A stretch of 23,286 nt of DNA from an uncultured Flavobacteriales bacterium. Lineage in GTDB: Bacteria > Bacteroidota > Bacteroidia > Palsa-965. Position numbers and translations under genes: made by a program. Of the stretch, positions 1 to 7,424 are shown piece by piece; position 1 is the stretch's first letter; each line of letters begins with the position of its first letter. The DNA is taken from the NCBI GenBank assembly GCA_937974275.1, contig CALJIF010000056.1, positions 1 to 23,286 on the forward strand, written 5' to 3'. The notes below the pieces were generated by a model. That model made no database searches and was not told where the DNA came from. It saw only the letters and a list, made by a program, of their open reading frames with translations.

Positions 1-1499
1 CGTGTTTTAATAACATGTCCAATTCCTATGCAGACAAAGAGGATTTTGATCGTTCAATAGAGTTTTTGCAAAAGGCAAAAGATATAAACGAAAAGTTAGG
101 AGATCGATCGGCTGTTGCTCGCGTATTAAATAATCTTGGGGCGACATATTTTTCCATGCAGAATTATGATAGCGCCTCTGAATTCTTTATTCAAGCATTG
201 GAATTGCGCAAACAGATCGGAGATAAACGTGGTCAAGCGTCTTCGCTGGCCAATCTCGGCTCCGTACACATTGAGAAAGGAGATTTCGATAAAGGAATTG
301 AATACCTAGCACGCGCTTTAGAAATAGCTCGTAGCATTAGCGCTGTCGAGTTAGAAATTAATATTTATGAATCTCTTTCTGAAGCCTATGATTCAAAAGG
401 TGACTATAAAAAATCCTTAGAATACTATCGTCAGTATTCATCCATGAAAGATTCATTGTTCGATCAGGATTTTTCGGAAAGTATTGCTGACATGCGGGCG
501 CGTTACGATGTAGAAAAAGCAGAGGCAGAAACTCGCGCTCAGGCGCAACAAAAGAAAATCATTACCTGGTCGGCTGTTGTTGGTGGTGTATTGCTGGTTT
601 TGATTTTGGTAGTGCTGTGGAATCGTGCATTAATTCGAAAGCGTGCAAATGTTCGCTTGAATCAGCAGAAGGAACAAATTGAATCGAAAAATGCAGCGCT
701 TAACGAGGCATATCAACAAATTGAATTGAAGAACAAAGACATCACGGATAGTATTCGTTATGCCAAGCGAATCCAGGATGCTATTGTTCCTGAAATGGAG
801 TTTCGCCAACATTTCGGTGCAAACGGTTTTGTGTTGTTTAAACCCAAAGACATTGTAAGCGGCGATTTTTATTGGATGGCTGCCGTTTCGGAAGAGTTGG
901 TGTTATTCGCAGCAGTAGACTGTACAGGGCATGGTGTGCCGGGCGCTTTCATGAGTTTGGTGTGCAGTAATTTGTTGAGTCAGGCGGTCAAAGAACACGG
1001 GATTATTCATCCGCATTTGATTTTAAATGATGTGAACCAGCGTTTGTCGCAAACATTGCGTCAGCGTGAAGACGAATCGCGTGTGCGGGATGGTATGGAT
1101 ATCGCGTTGTGTGCCTGGAATAAAAAAGCACAACAAGTCTATTTTTCCGGTGCACATAATCCGTTATGGTTGTTGCGTCGCGGTGAATTGCACGAGTACA
1201 ATGCCGACTCAATTGCTGTGGGTTATAGCGATGATGAAAACAGCGGAAAGTTTAACGAACATCAAATTAAAGTTGAGCCGGGAGATCGGTTGTATGTATT
1301 TACGGATGGTTACGCCGATCAATTCGGTGGCGAGAAAGGAAAAAAATTCAAGAAGTCGAGATTACGCGATCTGATTATCTCGATGCAAAATGAACCGATT
1401 CAACATCATCGAGCAATTCTTGATGCCCAATTGCAAAATTGGATGCAAGGACATTGGCAGGTTGATGATGTCCTTATTCTGGGCGTAGAAATTACCTAA
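1..1499 (+). CDS. TPR-containing SpoIIE-family (PP2C-like) protein phosphatase, 5' end missing
   Basis: The reading frame is open to the left edge (codons begin at base 3), and the residues before the first ATG at 15 already read as part of a TPR helix, so the gene starts outside the window. Numbering from that ATG: TPR repeats at about 1-145, one transmembrane helix at about 182-202, a coiled-coil linker at about 208-245, and a SpoIIE/PP2C serine phosphatase domain at about 250-494. The metal-binding acidic motifs are intact: SGDFYW (D284), VDCTGHGVPGAF (D302), FTDGYAD (D430) and VDDV (D484/D485). Members of this family dephosphorylate anti-anti-sigma factors or similar partners; here the TPRs probably take in the signal on the far side of the membrane and the phosphatase acts in the cytoplasm. 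No kinase or STAS partner is visible in the window. The architecture is secure; the substrate is unknown. Confidence 0.9.
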   Translation, partial: CFNNMSNSYADKEDFDRSIEFLQKAKDINEKLGDRSAVARVLNNLGATYFSMQNYDSASEFFIQALELRKQIGDKRGQASSLANLGSVHIEKGDFDKGIEYLARALEIARSISAVELEINIYESLSEAYDSKGDYKKSLEYYRQYSSMKDSLFDQDFSESIADMRARYDVEKAEAETRAQAQQKKIITWSAVVGGVLLVLILVVLWNRALIRKRANVRLNQQKEQIESKNAALNEAYQQIELKNKDITDSIRYAKRIQDAIVPEMEFRQHFGANGFVLFKPKDIVSGDFYWMAAVSEELVLFAAVDCTGHGVPGAFMSLVCSNLLSQAVKEHGIIHPHLILNDVNQRLSQTLRQREDESRVRDGMDIALCAWNKKAQQVYFSGAHNPLWLLRRGELHEYNADSIAVGYSDDENSGKFNEHQIKVEPGDRLYVFTDGYADQFGGEKGKKFKKSRLRDLIISMQNEPIQHHRAILDAQLQNWMQGHWQVDDVLILGVEIT

Positions 1500-1579
1500 A
1501 CCATTTTAGGCGATTGTTGTTATAACATTATGGAAACAACAACGTGGGAACGGGCAATTTGTGTAATTTCGCCACGCCC

Positions 1580-3439
1580 ATGACGCTCAGATATTTACCC
1601 CTAAATATTCTGTACTTACTAGTATTGAATTTGTTATCTGTTTCGGCTTACGCCGGACACGGAGGTGAATTTCATGTGTCGGTCGATTTGCAAAATGTAA
1701 CTGCGGATAAGGATCGTGTGAAGATTACCATCGTTACACCTGCAGTTCAGGCCAAGGTGATCAACTATGTACTTCCCGAATATTTGCCGGGCATCAGCGG
1801 AAAGGTGAATGCGTTGCGCTTTGTACACCAGTTTTATGCCTTGGATGACAGAGGATATCCACTCAAGGTGAAAAAAAAAGGCAAGAACACAGTACAAATG
1901 AAACTGCGTAGTGGTGCTACGTTACGTAAGATAGAATATTACGTGGATGACACTTGGGATGATACGCTTGCAGGTAAAAGCAAAAACACATATGTGATTC
2001 AATCTGCAGGAACCAATTTTGAAGCGGGTAAAAATTTTCTATTAAACCACGCTTTTATGTATGGTTATATCGAAGGCTTCAGTAAAATTCCTTATCGACT
2101 TACTGTCAATCATCCTGCTGCTTTGCAAACGCATACTGCAATGGTGCCTACTTTGACTGCGGCCACTAAGAATGAGTATACCGCTAATTCATACGACGAA
2201 ATGCTGGCGCATCCTGTGATGGTCTGTGCTGCAGATACCATTGGCTTCATGTCCGGCAATACGTACATTCAACTTGCGGTGTATTCGGAAAGTGGTGCAA
2301 TAACTGCGCGACATGTTCGAAGACTTGTAGCGGCTGAAATAAATGCAGTAACACGTTTTATGGCACCGGGAAATTTACCGGTTTATAAAATGATATTTTA
2401 TTTCACCGCGGCTAAAAGTACATTGACACGATTTGGAAATTTCGGTGGAAACGCATCACGTTCAGGTGCCATTTACTTTTTTCCTGAATTGCAGGATGAA
2501 GAAGCATTCATGCAGATGCTGCAACGTGAAACCGCAGGTGATATGTTTCGTGCATGGGGGCCATTAGATTGTTATAAATCGTGCGCAACAGGGAATTATC
2601 TGCAACCGCAGGTTTCTTCCGCTTGGTGGTTTTCTGAAGGAGCAAAATCGTACTTCAGTTGGTTGGCAGAAATACGAGATTCGCTTGTCAACCAATCGGA
2701 ATTCATGGCTGTTATCAGTGCTAAAATTCGTCTTTCGCAGAAGGCAAATTCGGTAGTGCTCAGTGATCGCAAAAAAGTTTCCGGTTATTTGGAGCAACCG
2801 ATCATGCGGGAGCAGGTGCGGGCCAAAGCAACGATAGCGTGTTTATTGCTGGATATTGAAATGTCCGAACGTTCAGGTGGAAAAAATGGTCTACGCGAGT
2901 TTGTTGCATATTTGAATGATTCCATCGAAACGTATTATCCCGATTCGTTGATGCGTTACATTACGCGATACGCAGGAGTTGAAGTTGCCAATCTTGCAAA
3001 AGATCTGGTGGTTAACAATAAAGCTTTTCCACTGATTAAGATGTTGAACAAAATCGGGTGGGCATATTCGCCTTCCGGAATGAATACCGTGTTAACGTTT
3101 GGGCGCGTAGGAGTGTATTATGATAGTAAAGCAGATGCATTCTTTGTGAACATGGTGGACGCGAATAATGTACTTGGATTGAAGCGTGGTGATCGTTTGA
3201 TTGCGGTGAATAATGTTTTAGTAGCAGCGGATAATTTTGATCAGGCATTATTTCCATTGTATCATCCGCAAAAAGGAGTAGAGTTGAAAGTGCAATACAT
3301 TCGCAACAATGTAAATGCGGAAGCAACGGGAGAGCCCATGATTCGTGAGATTCTCGTTGATCACTATATTACAGATGATCCTGCGTGTTCTGAGGATGCA
3401 TTGCTGCTGAATAACAGGATTTTTAATCCTTACTGGTGA
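1580..3439 (+). CDS. Exported M61 (glycyl aminopeptidase)-like protein with C-terminal PDZ; zinc motif degenerate
   Basis: I start the gene at ATG 1580 (619 aa) rather than the in-frame GTG at 1544, because the ATG directly opens a signal peptide (hydrophobic residues about 6-22, ending SAYA). Residues about 25-190 resemble the beta-rich N-terminal domain of M61 peptidases. The central part aligns with the M61 catalytic domain: WWFSEGAKSYF (349-359) matches the usual WxSEGxxxYY segment carrying the third zinc ligand (Glu). Where the family has HExxHxWNPL, however, this protein has GDMFRAWGPL (320-329), so both zinc histidines and the catalytic Glu are replaced. A PDZ-like domain follows (about 490-575, with LGLKRGDRLIAVNN). 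The fold assignment is fairly good; I infer a non-catalytic protein, perhaps a periplasmic binding or scaffold protein. It ends 3 bp before the Rieske gene, so the two are probably cotranscribed. Confidence 0.8.
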   Translation: MTLRYLPLNILYLLVLNLLSVSAYAGHGGEFHVSVDLQNVTADKDRVKITIVTPAVQAKVINYVLPEYLPGISGKVNALRFVHQFYALDDRGYPLKVKKKGKNTVQMKLRSGATLRKIEYYVDDTWDDTLAGKSKNTYVIQSAGTNFEAGKNFLLNHAFMYGYIEGFSKIPYRLTVNHPAALQTHTAMVPTLTAATKNEYTANSYDEMLAHPVMVCAADTIGFMSGNTYIQLAVYSESGAITARHVRRLVAAEINAVTRFMAPGNLPVYKMIFYFTAAKSTLTRFGNFGGNASRSGAIYFFPELQDEEAFMQMLQRETAGDMFRAWGPLDCYKSCATGNYLQPQVSSAWWFSEGAKSYFSWLAEIRDSLVNQSEFMAVISAKIRLSQKANSVVLSDRKKVSGYLEQPIMREQVRAKATIACLLLDIEMSERSGGKNGLREFVAYLNDSIETYYPDSLMRYITRYAGVEVANLAKDLVVNNKAFPLIKMLNKIGWAYSPSGMNTVLTFGRVGVYYDSKADAFFVNMVDANNVLGLKRGDRLIAVNNVLVAADNFDQALFPLYHPQKGVELKVQYIRNNVNAEATGEPMIREILVDHYITDDPACSEDALLLNNRIFNPYW

Positions 3440-3442
3440 TCA

Positions 3443-3796
3443 ATGTTTCGAACGGTTATTCAATGGATTTTCCTGGCTCCGCGTGAAACGGAAGAGTTTA
3501 CGATCGAACCTGTCATAAGATATATCGGAGGGAAAAAAGTTGCTGTCGTTCGCAATGATGAAGGCATTTATGCATTCGAAGATCGTTGTCCTCATAACGG
3601 ATTTGAATTATCGAGAGGCAAATGTACCGCAGACGGGAAAGCGATTGTTTGTCCTTTACATCGATTTGCATTTGATTTGAAAACCGGACGAGCACTCACG
3701 CAGGGCGGCGTTATGCGCACGTTTCCTGTGGAATTAAGGGAAGACGGCTGGTATATAGGATTTGAGCGCACAGAGTGGGGCTGGTTTAAATCTTAA
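3443..3796 (+). CDS. Rieske [2Fe-2S] ferredoxin-like protein
   Basis: This 117-aa protein is essentially one Rieske domain. It carries both cluster-binding boxes: CPH (49-51) in RCPHNGF, and CPLH (72-75), which together give the CxH...CxxH ligand set for a [2Fe-2S] cluster. There is no signal peptide or oxygenase domain, so it resembles stand-alone Rieske ferredoxins and the NirD-type small subunit, acting as a cytoplasmic electron carrier or supplying a redox centre to a partner. The start ATG lies 3 bp after the stop of the M61-like gene, suggesting one transcript; no obvious redox partner is encoded nearby. Family is clear; physiological partner unknown. Confidence 0.87.
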   Translation: MFRTVIQWIFLAPRETEEFTIEPVIRYIGGKKVAVVRNDEGIYAFEDRCPHNGFELSRGKCTADGKAIVCPLHRFAFDLKTGRALTQGGVMRTFPVELREDGWYIGFERTEWGWFKS

Positions 3797-3806
3797 TTTT
3801 TTCAGG

Positions 3807-3814
3807 TAGCTTTG
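3807..3814 (+). promoter_or_regulatory. Bacteroidota -7 promoter box upstream of panB
   Basis: TAGCTTTG fits the Bacteroidota primary-sigma -7 consensus TAnnTTTG. A T-rich segment about 17 bp upstream (TTTA near 3786) could stand in for the -33 box. The predicted transcript would start about 3820, giving a leader of roughly 14 nt before ATG 3834. Read by eye from the consensus only. Confidence 0.55.
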
Positions 3815-3833
3815 TTTTCTAGCATTTATTATC

Positions 3834-4652
3834 ATGTCTGTACACAAGAAAGAATTTAAGAAGGTGACGACACACGTGCTTTTGGAAATGAAGCGCAGTG
3901 GCGAAAAAATAGCGATGTTAACCGCCTATGATTATACCATGGCGAAGATCGTAGACGCTGCAGGTGTTGATGTTATTCTTGTTGGTGATTCGGCCTCGAA
4001 CGTAATGGCCGGACATGAAACAACTTTGCCCATTACGTTGGATCAAATGATCTATCACGCATCAAGTGTGGTACGCGCTGTTGATCGTGCACTCATTATT
4101 GTTGATTTACCTTTTGGCTCCTATCAAGGCAATTCAAAAGAAGCGCTGAACTCGGCAATTCGTATCATGAAAGAATCCGGTGCGCACGCCGTGAAATTAG
4201 AGGGTGGAAGAGAAGTGGCAGAAAGCATTCAGCGTATTCTCACTGCAGGAATTCCGGTAATGGGACATCTTGGACTTACGCCGCAATCGATTTATAAATT
4301 CGGAACTTATACTGTTCGGGCTAAAGAAGAAGCGGAAGCACAACGACTTTTGGAGGACGCAAAAATTTTAGAAGATGCCGGATGTTTCGCTATCGTCTTA
4401 GAAAAAATTCCTGCAAAATTGGCCAAGCAAGTTGCGGAGGCTGTGCAAATTCCGGTAATAGGAATTGGTGCAGGAAACGGCGTGGACGGACAAGTGCTGG
4501 TATTCCACGATATGGTAGGATTAACCAAAGAATTCAGCCCGCGTTTTTTACGTCGTTACCTGAATCTTTATGAAGTTATCAATGGCGCAGTCGGGCAATA
4601 CATCACGGATGTAAAAAGTCGTGACTTCCCCAACGATAACGAGCAATACTAA
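3834..4652 (+). CDS. panB: 3-methyl-2-oxobutanoate hydroxymethyltransferase (ketopantoate hydroxymethyltransferase)
   Basis: PanB transfers a hydroxymethyl group from 5,10-methylenetetrahydrofolate to 2-oxoisovalerate, giving ketopantoate, the committed step of pantothenate and CoA synthesis in the cytoplasm. The 272-aa length is normal. Family hallmarks are present: TAYDYTMAK (30-38), LVGDSASNVMAGHETT with the Mg-binding Asp52, DLPFGSYQ with Asp91, AVKLEGG with Lys121 and Glu123, MGHLGLTPQS (143-152), the catalytic-type Glu190 in IVLEKIP, and the glycine loop IGIGAGNGVDGQ (209-220). It has its own promoter-like box and is followed, only 3 bp beyond its stop, by a convergent gene. No panC, panD or panE lies in the window. 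Confidence 0.97.
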   Translation: MSVHKKEFKKVTTHVLLEMKRSGEKIAMLTAYDYTMAKIVDAAGVDVILVGDSASNVMAGHETTLPITLDQMIYHASSVVRAVDRALIIVDLPFGSYQGNSKEALNSAIRIMKESGAHAVKLEGGREVAESIQRILTAGIPVMGHLGLTPQSIYKFGTYTVRAKEEAEAQRLLEDAKILEDAGCFAIVLEKIPAKLAKQVAEAVQIPVIGIGAGNGVDGQVLVFHDMVGLTKEFSPRFLRRYLNLYEVINGAVGQYITDVKSRDFPNDNEQY

Positions 4653-4655
4653 ATT

Positions 4656-5153
4656 TTAAATTCCGGGAATGCCATGCAATTTGGCAATCCAACCTAAGTG
4701 ACCCACGTGCATTCCTTCGTGACGAATGTGATGCATCAGTGTTGCACCTTTCGATTTTGAATGCATCACTTCCCAATTCAATAAATTGTCTTCCTCCAGT
4801 GTGGCGTCATTCAAGGTACTTAAATGATTCATGGCTACTTCGTGAACTTTGTGAAATCCTTCCACCAATTCTTCCCAGGATGGTCCATTATCCAGAGCTT
4901 CTTGATGCGTCTTTCCAATACCGAAATGTTTTAACCATTTCACTTCAGGATTAGGTCCGCCGAATGAACGAATAATCAAATTGTTTTGCGCCCACGCCAT
5001 ATGACCAATTAACCAATAGGCCGAGTTAAGCTGAACGCCATTTACTTCAAAAGATTGACGAACATCTTTTCCTTCTAATTTCTTGATATAGCCGGTCGCA
5101 ATGTTGCGAGTAGCATTCATCATGTCGCGTAATGTGCTTATGCTGTGACCCAT
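4656..5153 (-). CDS. DinB-like four-helix metal-binding protein
   Basis: This 165-aa all-helical protein fits the DinB/YfiT-like superfamily. The metal-ligand pattern is visible: His51 in the first conserved helix (IGHMAW) and a cluster near the C terminus, HHIRHEGMHVGHLGW, with His145 and His149 in the HExxHxGxL arrangement. Family members range from damage-induced proteins of unknown role to thiol-transferase-like enzymes (bacillithiol or mycothiol S-transferases), so a reaction cannot be named. The start ATG lies 1 bp after the paaZ stop on the same strand, so the two are very probably one operon. Its 3' end is 3 bp from the panB stop, with no terminator between the convergent genes. Confidence 0.8.
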   Translation of the reverse strand: MGHSISTLRDMMNATRNIATGYIKKLEGKDVRQSFEVNGVQLNSAYWLIGHMAWAQNNLIIRSFGGPNPEVKWLKHFGIGKTHQEALDNGPSWEELVEGFHKVHEVAMNHLSTLNDATLEEDNLLNWEVMHSKSKGATLMHHIRHEGMHVGHLGWIAKLHGIPGI

Positions 5154-5154
5154 A

Positions 5155-7227
5155 TTATTCCTGATTACGTTTTTTTACCATGGTTAATATTGTGGCGATG
5201 GCAACGGTTTCCCCGGTTTCATCATATACATCTACTAACCACTTTACAATTCCTTTTGCAATATCATCCGCATTTTTCTTCTCCTGCTCAATTTTTTCTT
5301 TGCAGGTAAAACGCACGCCAATTGTAGCACCCGGGTATACGGGCTTTGTAAAACGACATTCGTCAATTCCGTAATTCAATAATACGGGTCCTTTTTTCGG
5401 ATCAACAAAAAGTCCTGCCGCTTTAGACAAGATGAAATAGCCGTGTGCTACGCGACGTTCGAAAATCGTTCCTTCCAAAGATGTCGCATCCATGTGCGCG
5501 TAAAAATTATCACCGCTTACGTTTGCGAAATTGGTGATATCAGTTTCTGTTACCGTATGCTTCGCAGTTATTACAGTTTCGCCGATTTCCAGATCTTCAA
5601 AATACTGACGGAATGGATGCACATCTTTTTCCACATATTTCGCGCCGTACATGTATTGATTAGTAACCGCGGTTAGCATATCCGGAGAGCCTTGAATAGC
5701 GGTGCGTTGCAGGTAATGCATCACGCCGCGCTTACCGCCCATTTCTTCGCCTCCACCTGCACGACCCGGTCCGCCATGCACCAGTAAAGGCATTGGAGAA
5801 CCATGTCCTGTACTTTCTTTCGCGCAGTCTGCATTCAAAATATGAACACGACCGTGCATATGAGCAGCGCCCAAAACGTAATGACGGGCTTCTTTAGTAT
5901 TCGCTGTAACAATTGAAGAAACCAATGATCCTTTACCCATACGCGCTAACTCGATGGCTTCATCTGCAGTTTTATACGGCATCAGCGTGCTCACCGGACC
6001 AAACGCTTCGATGTCATGACAATCGGTGTTTTTGAACGGATTTTCATTCAGGAAAACAACAGGAGGCATAAACGCTCCTTTGTTTTTGTCTGCTCCTTTC
6101 ACTTCGTAGTTTTCGAAATCACCGATGATCATTTTCTGGGTCTTCGAAAGCTGTTCTACTTTCTCCATCACCTCCTGTCGCTGAGAAATTCCTGCCAAAC
6201 TTCCCATACGCACACCTTCTACATTCGGATCGCCGATGATAGTTTGACTCAAACGTTTGTTTAACGCCTCGCGAACCGCTTCTACTTTATTTTCCGGAAC
6301 GATGATACGACGCACAGCAGTACATTTTTGACCTGCTTTTGTAGTCATTTCACGAACAACTTCTTTGATGAATATGTCAAATTCAGGATGCGCAGGTTCT
6401 ACATGATTACCGAGAATGATACAATTCAAAGAATCGGCTTCCATGTTAAAAGGAACAGATTCATTGATGATAGTCGGATTCGATTTAAGCATGCGTCCTG
6501 TTGATGCCGAACCGGTAAATGTTACCACGTCCTGATTGATGGCGTGATCCAGCAAGCCATTCGCAGAACCACATATGAGTTGTAAAGCACCTTCCGGTAA
6601 AATTCCCGAAGCAACAATTTCACGCACTACAGCTTCCGTAAGGAAAGAAGTTAACGTTGCAGGTTTCACGATTGCCGGAACACCTGCGAGCCAATTCACT
6701 GCAACTTTTTCAAGCATTCCCCAAACCGGGAAATTGAACGCATTGATGTGCATCGCAACACCATGTTTCGGTGTACAAATGTGATGACCGATGAACGTAT
6801 TGCCCTTGGAGAGTTTTGCAATGTCACCATCCACATAATATGTTTCATTCGGAAACTGTCGGCGTAAAGAAGCGTAAGCAAATAAATTTCCGATTCCACC
6901 TTCAATATCTACCCAACTATCCACTTTTGTAGCACCTGTAGCCCAGGAAATCCCGTAAAATTCATCTTTCTTACTCAGCAAATGCAAGGCTAAGGCACGC
7001 AGCATTCTTCCTCGCTCCTGAAAAGTCATGTTACGCAAATTCGGTCCGCCAACTTTACGGGCATAATCGGTCATAGCGGCAAAATCTAAACCTTTGCTGC
7101 CGGCCAGTGCGTAAGGATCTCCGGTAATGGCATTATACAATACCTGACCTTCACCGGCTCCTTTTATCCACTTTCCTAAAGCGTAATTTTCTATATGTTT
7201 TAAGGAACGTTGTGTCGTAGTGCTCAT
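5155..7227 (-). CDS. paaZ: PaaZ-type bifunctional aldehyde dehydrogenase / MaoC-like enoyl-CoA hydratase
   Basis: In phenylacetate catabolism PaaZ opens the oxepin-CoA ring with its hydratase domain and oxidises the resulting semialdehyde with its dehydrogenase domain. I start at ATG 7227 (690 aa), where the text reads MSTTTQRSLKH; the 24 upstream codons are not family-like. The N-terminal ALDH domain (about 1-520) shows FTGSASTG (237-244), the general-base segment NMEADSLN (Glu263) and the nucleophile in KAGQKCTAVRR (Cys302). The C-terminal MaoC hotdog domain (about 545-680) has SGDNFYAHMD with Asp573 and His578, followed by RRVAHGYF. Both active sites look intact. No paaABCDE, paaG, paaJ or paaK is visible here, so it may supply another CoA-linked pathway or the paa genes may lie elsewhere. 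A DinB-like gene follows after 1 bp. Confidence 0.93.
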   Translation of the reverse strand: MSTTTQRSLKHIENYALGKWIKGAGEGQVLYNAITGDPYALAGSKGLDFAAMTDYARKVGGPNLRNMTFQERGRMLRALALHLLSKKDEFYGISWATGATKVDSWVDIEGGIGNLFAYASLRRQFPNETYYVDGDIAKLSKGNTFIGHHICTPKHGVAMHINAFNFPVWGMLEKVAVNWLAGVPAIVKPATLTSFLTEAVVREIVASGILPEGALQLICGSANGLLDHAINQDVVTFTGSASTGRMLKSNPTIINESVPFNMEADSLNCIILGNHVEPAHPEFDIFIKEVVREMTTKAGQKCTAVRRIIVPENKVEAVREALNKRLSQTIIGDPNVEGVRMGSLAGISQRQEVMEKVEQLSKTQKMIIGDFENYEVKGADKNKGAFMPPVVFLNENPFKNTDCHDIEAFGPVSTLMPYKTADEAIELARMGKGSLVSSIVTANTKEARHYVLGAAHMHGRVHILNADCAKESTGHGSPMPLLVHGGPGRAGGGEEMGGKRGVMHYLQRTAIQGSPDMLTAVTNQYMYGAKYVEKDVHPFRQYFEDLEIGETVITAKHTVTETDITNFANVSGDNFYAHMDATSLEGTIFERRVAHGYFILSKAAGLFVDPKKGPVLLNYGIDECRFTKPVYPGATIGVRFTCKEKIEQEKKNADDIAKGIVKWLVDVYDETGETVAIATILTMVKKRNQE

Positions 7228-7330
7228 GATAAAGGAATTATATTTTTTAAGAGCTGTGAAGATACTAAACCTTACGCCTAAACGCGATTTTACGGTCAAT
7301 TTTAATCTTCGATTAACGTTGTTATTTCCC

Positions 7331-7358
7331 TTGTTTGAATGAAAAAAACGTATTTTTG
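7331..7358 (+). promoter_or_regulatory. Candidate promoter for the DUF349 gene
   Basis: TATTTTTG at 7351-7358 matches TAnnTTTG exactly, and a TTG at 7331-7333 lies 17 bp upstream where a -33 box is expected. The start site would be about 7365, leaving a leader of about 60 nt that contains the hairpin at 7380-7405. Confidence 0.6.
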
Positions 7359-7379
7359 CTCATAACTAAAATGTAATCT

Positions 7380-7405
7380 AACCTTGTCAATACGACAAGG
7401 TTTTT
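7380..7405 (+). promoter_or_regulatory. Terminator-like hairpin in the leader of the DUF349 gene
   Basis: A 9-bp perfect stem (AACCTTGTC at 7380-7388, GACAAGGTT at 7394-7402) with the 5-nt loop AATAC is followed directly by more T (TTTTT at 7401-7405, two of these pairing). It has the shape of an intrinsic terminator but sits between the candidate promoter (7351) and ATG 7425, so it could be an attenuator or a translational control hairpin. No convergent gene needs it as a terminator. Confidence 0.5.
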
Positions 7406-7424
7406 CATTCTTATTCTAATCGAC

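Noticed and set aside
1514..1542. Inverted repeat TTGTTGTT / AACAACAA between the phosphatase and M61-like genes
   Set aside because: The 8-bp stem is A/T-rich with a 13-nt loop and no T-run; too weak to call a terminator.
7228..7299. 24-codon N-terminal extension of paaZ from 7299
   Set aside because: The extra residues do not resemble the ALDH family, and ATG 7227 leads into a typical N terminus.
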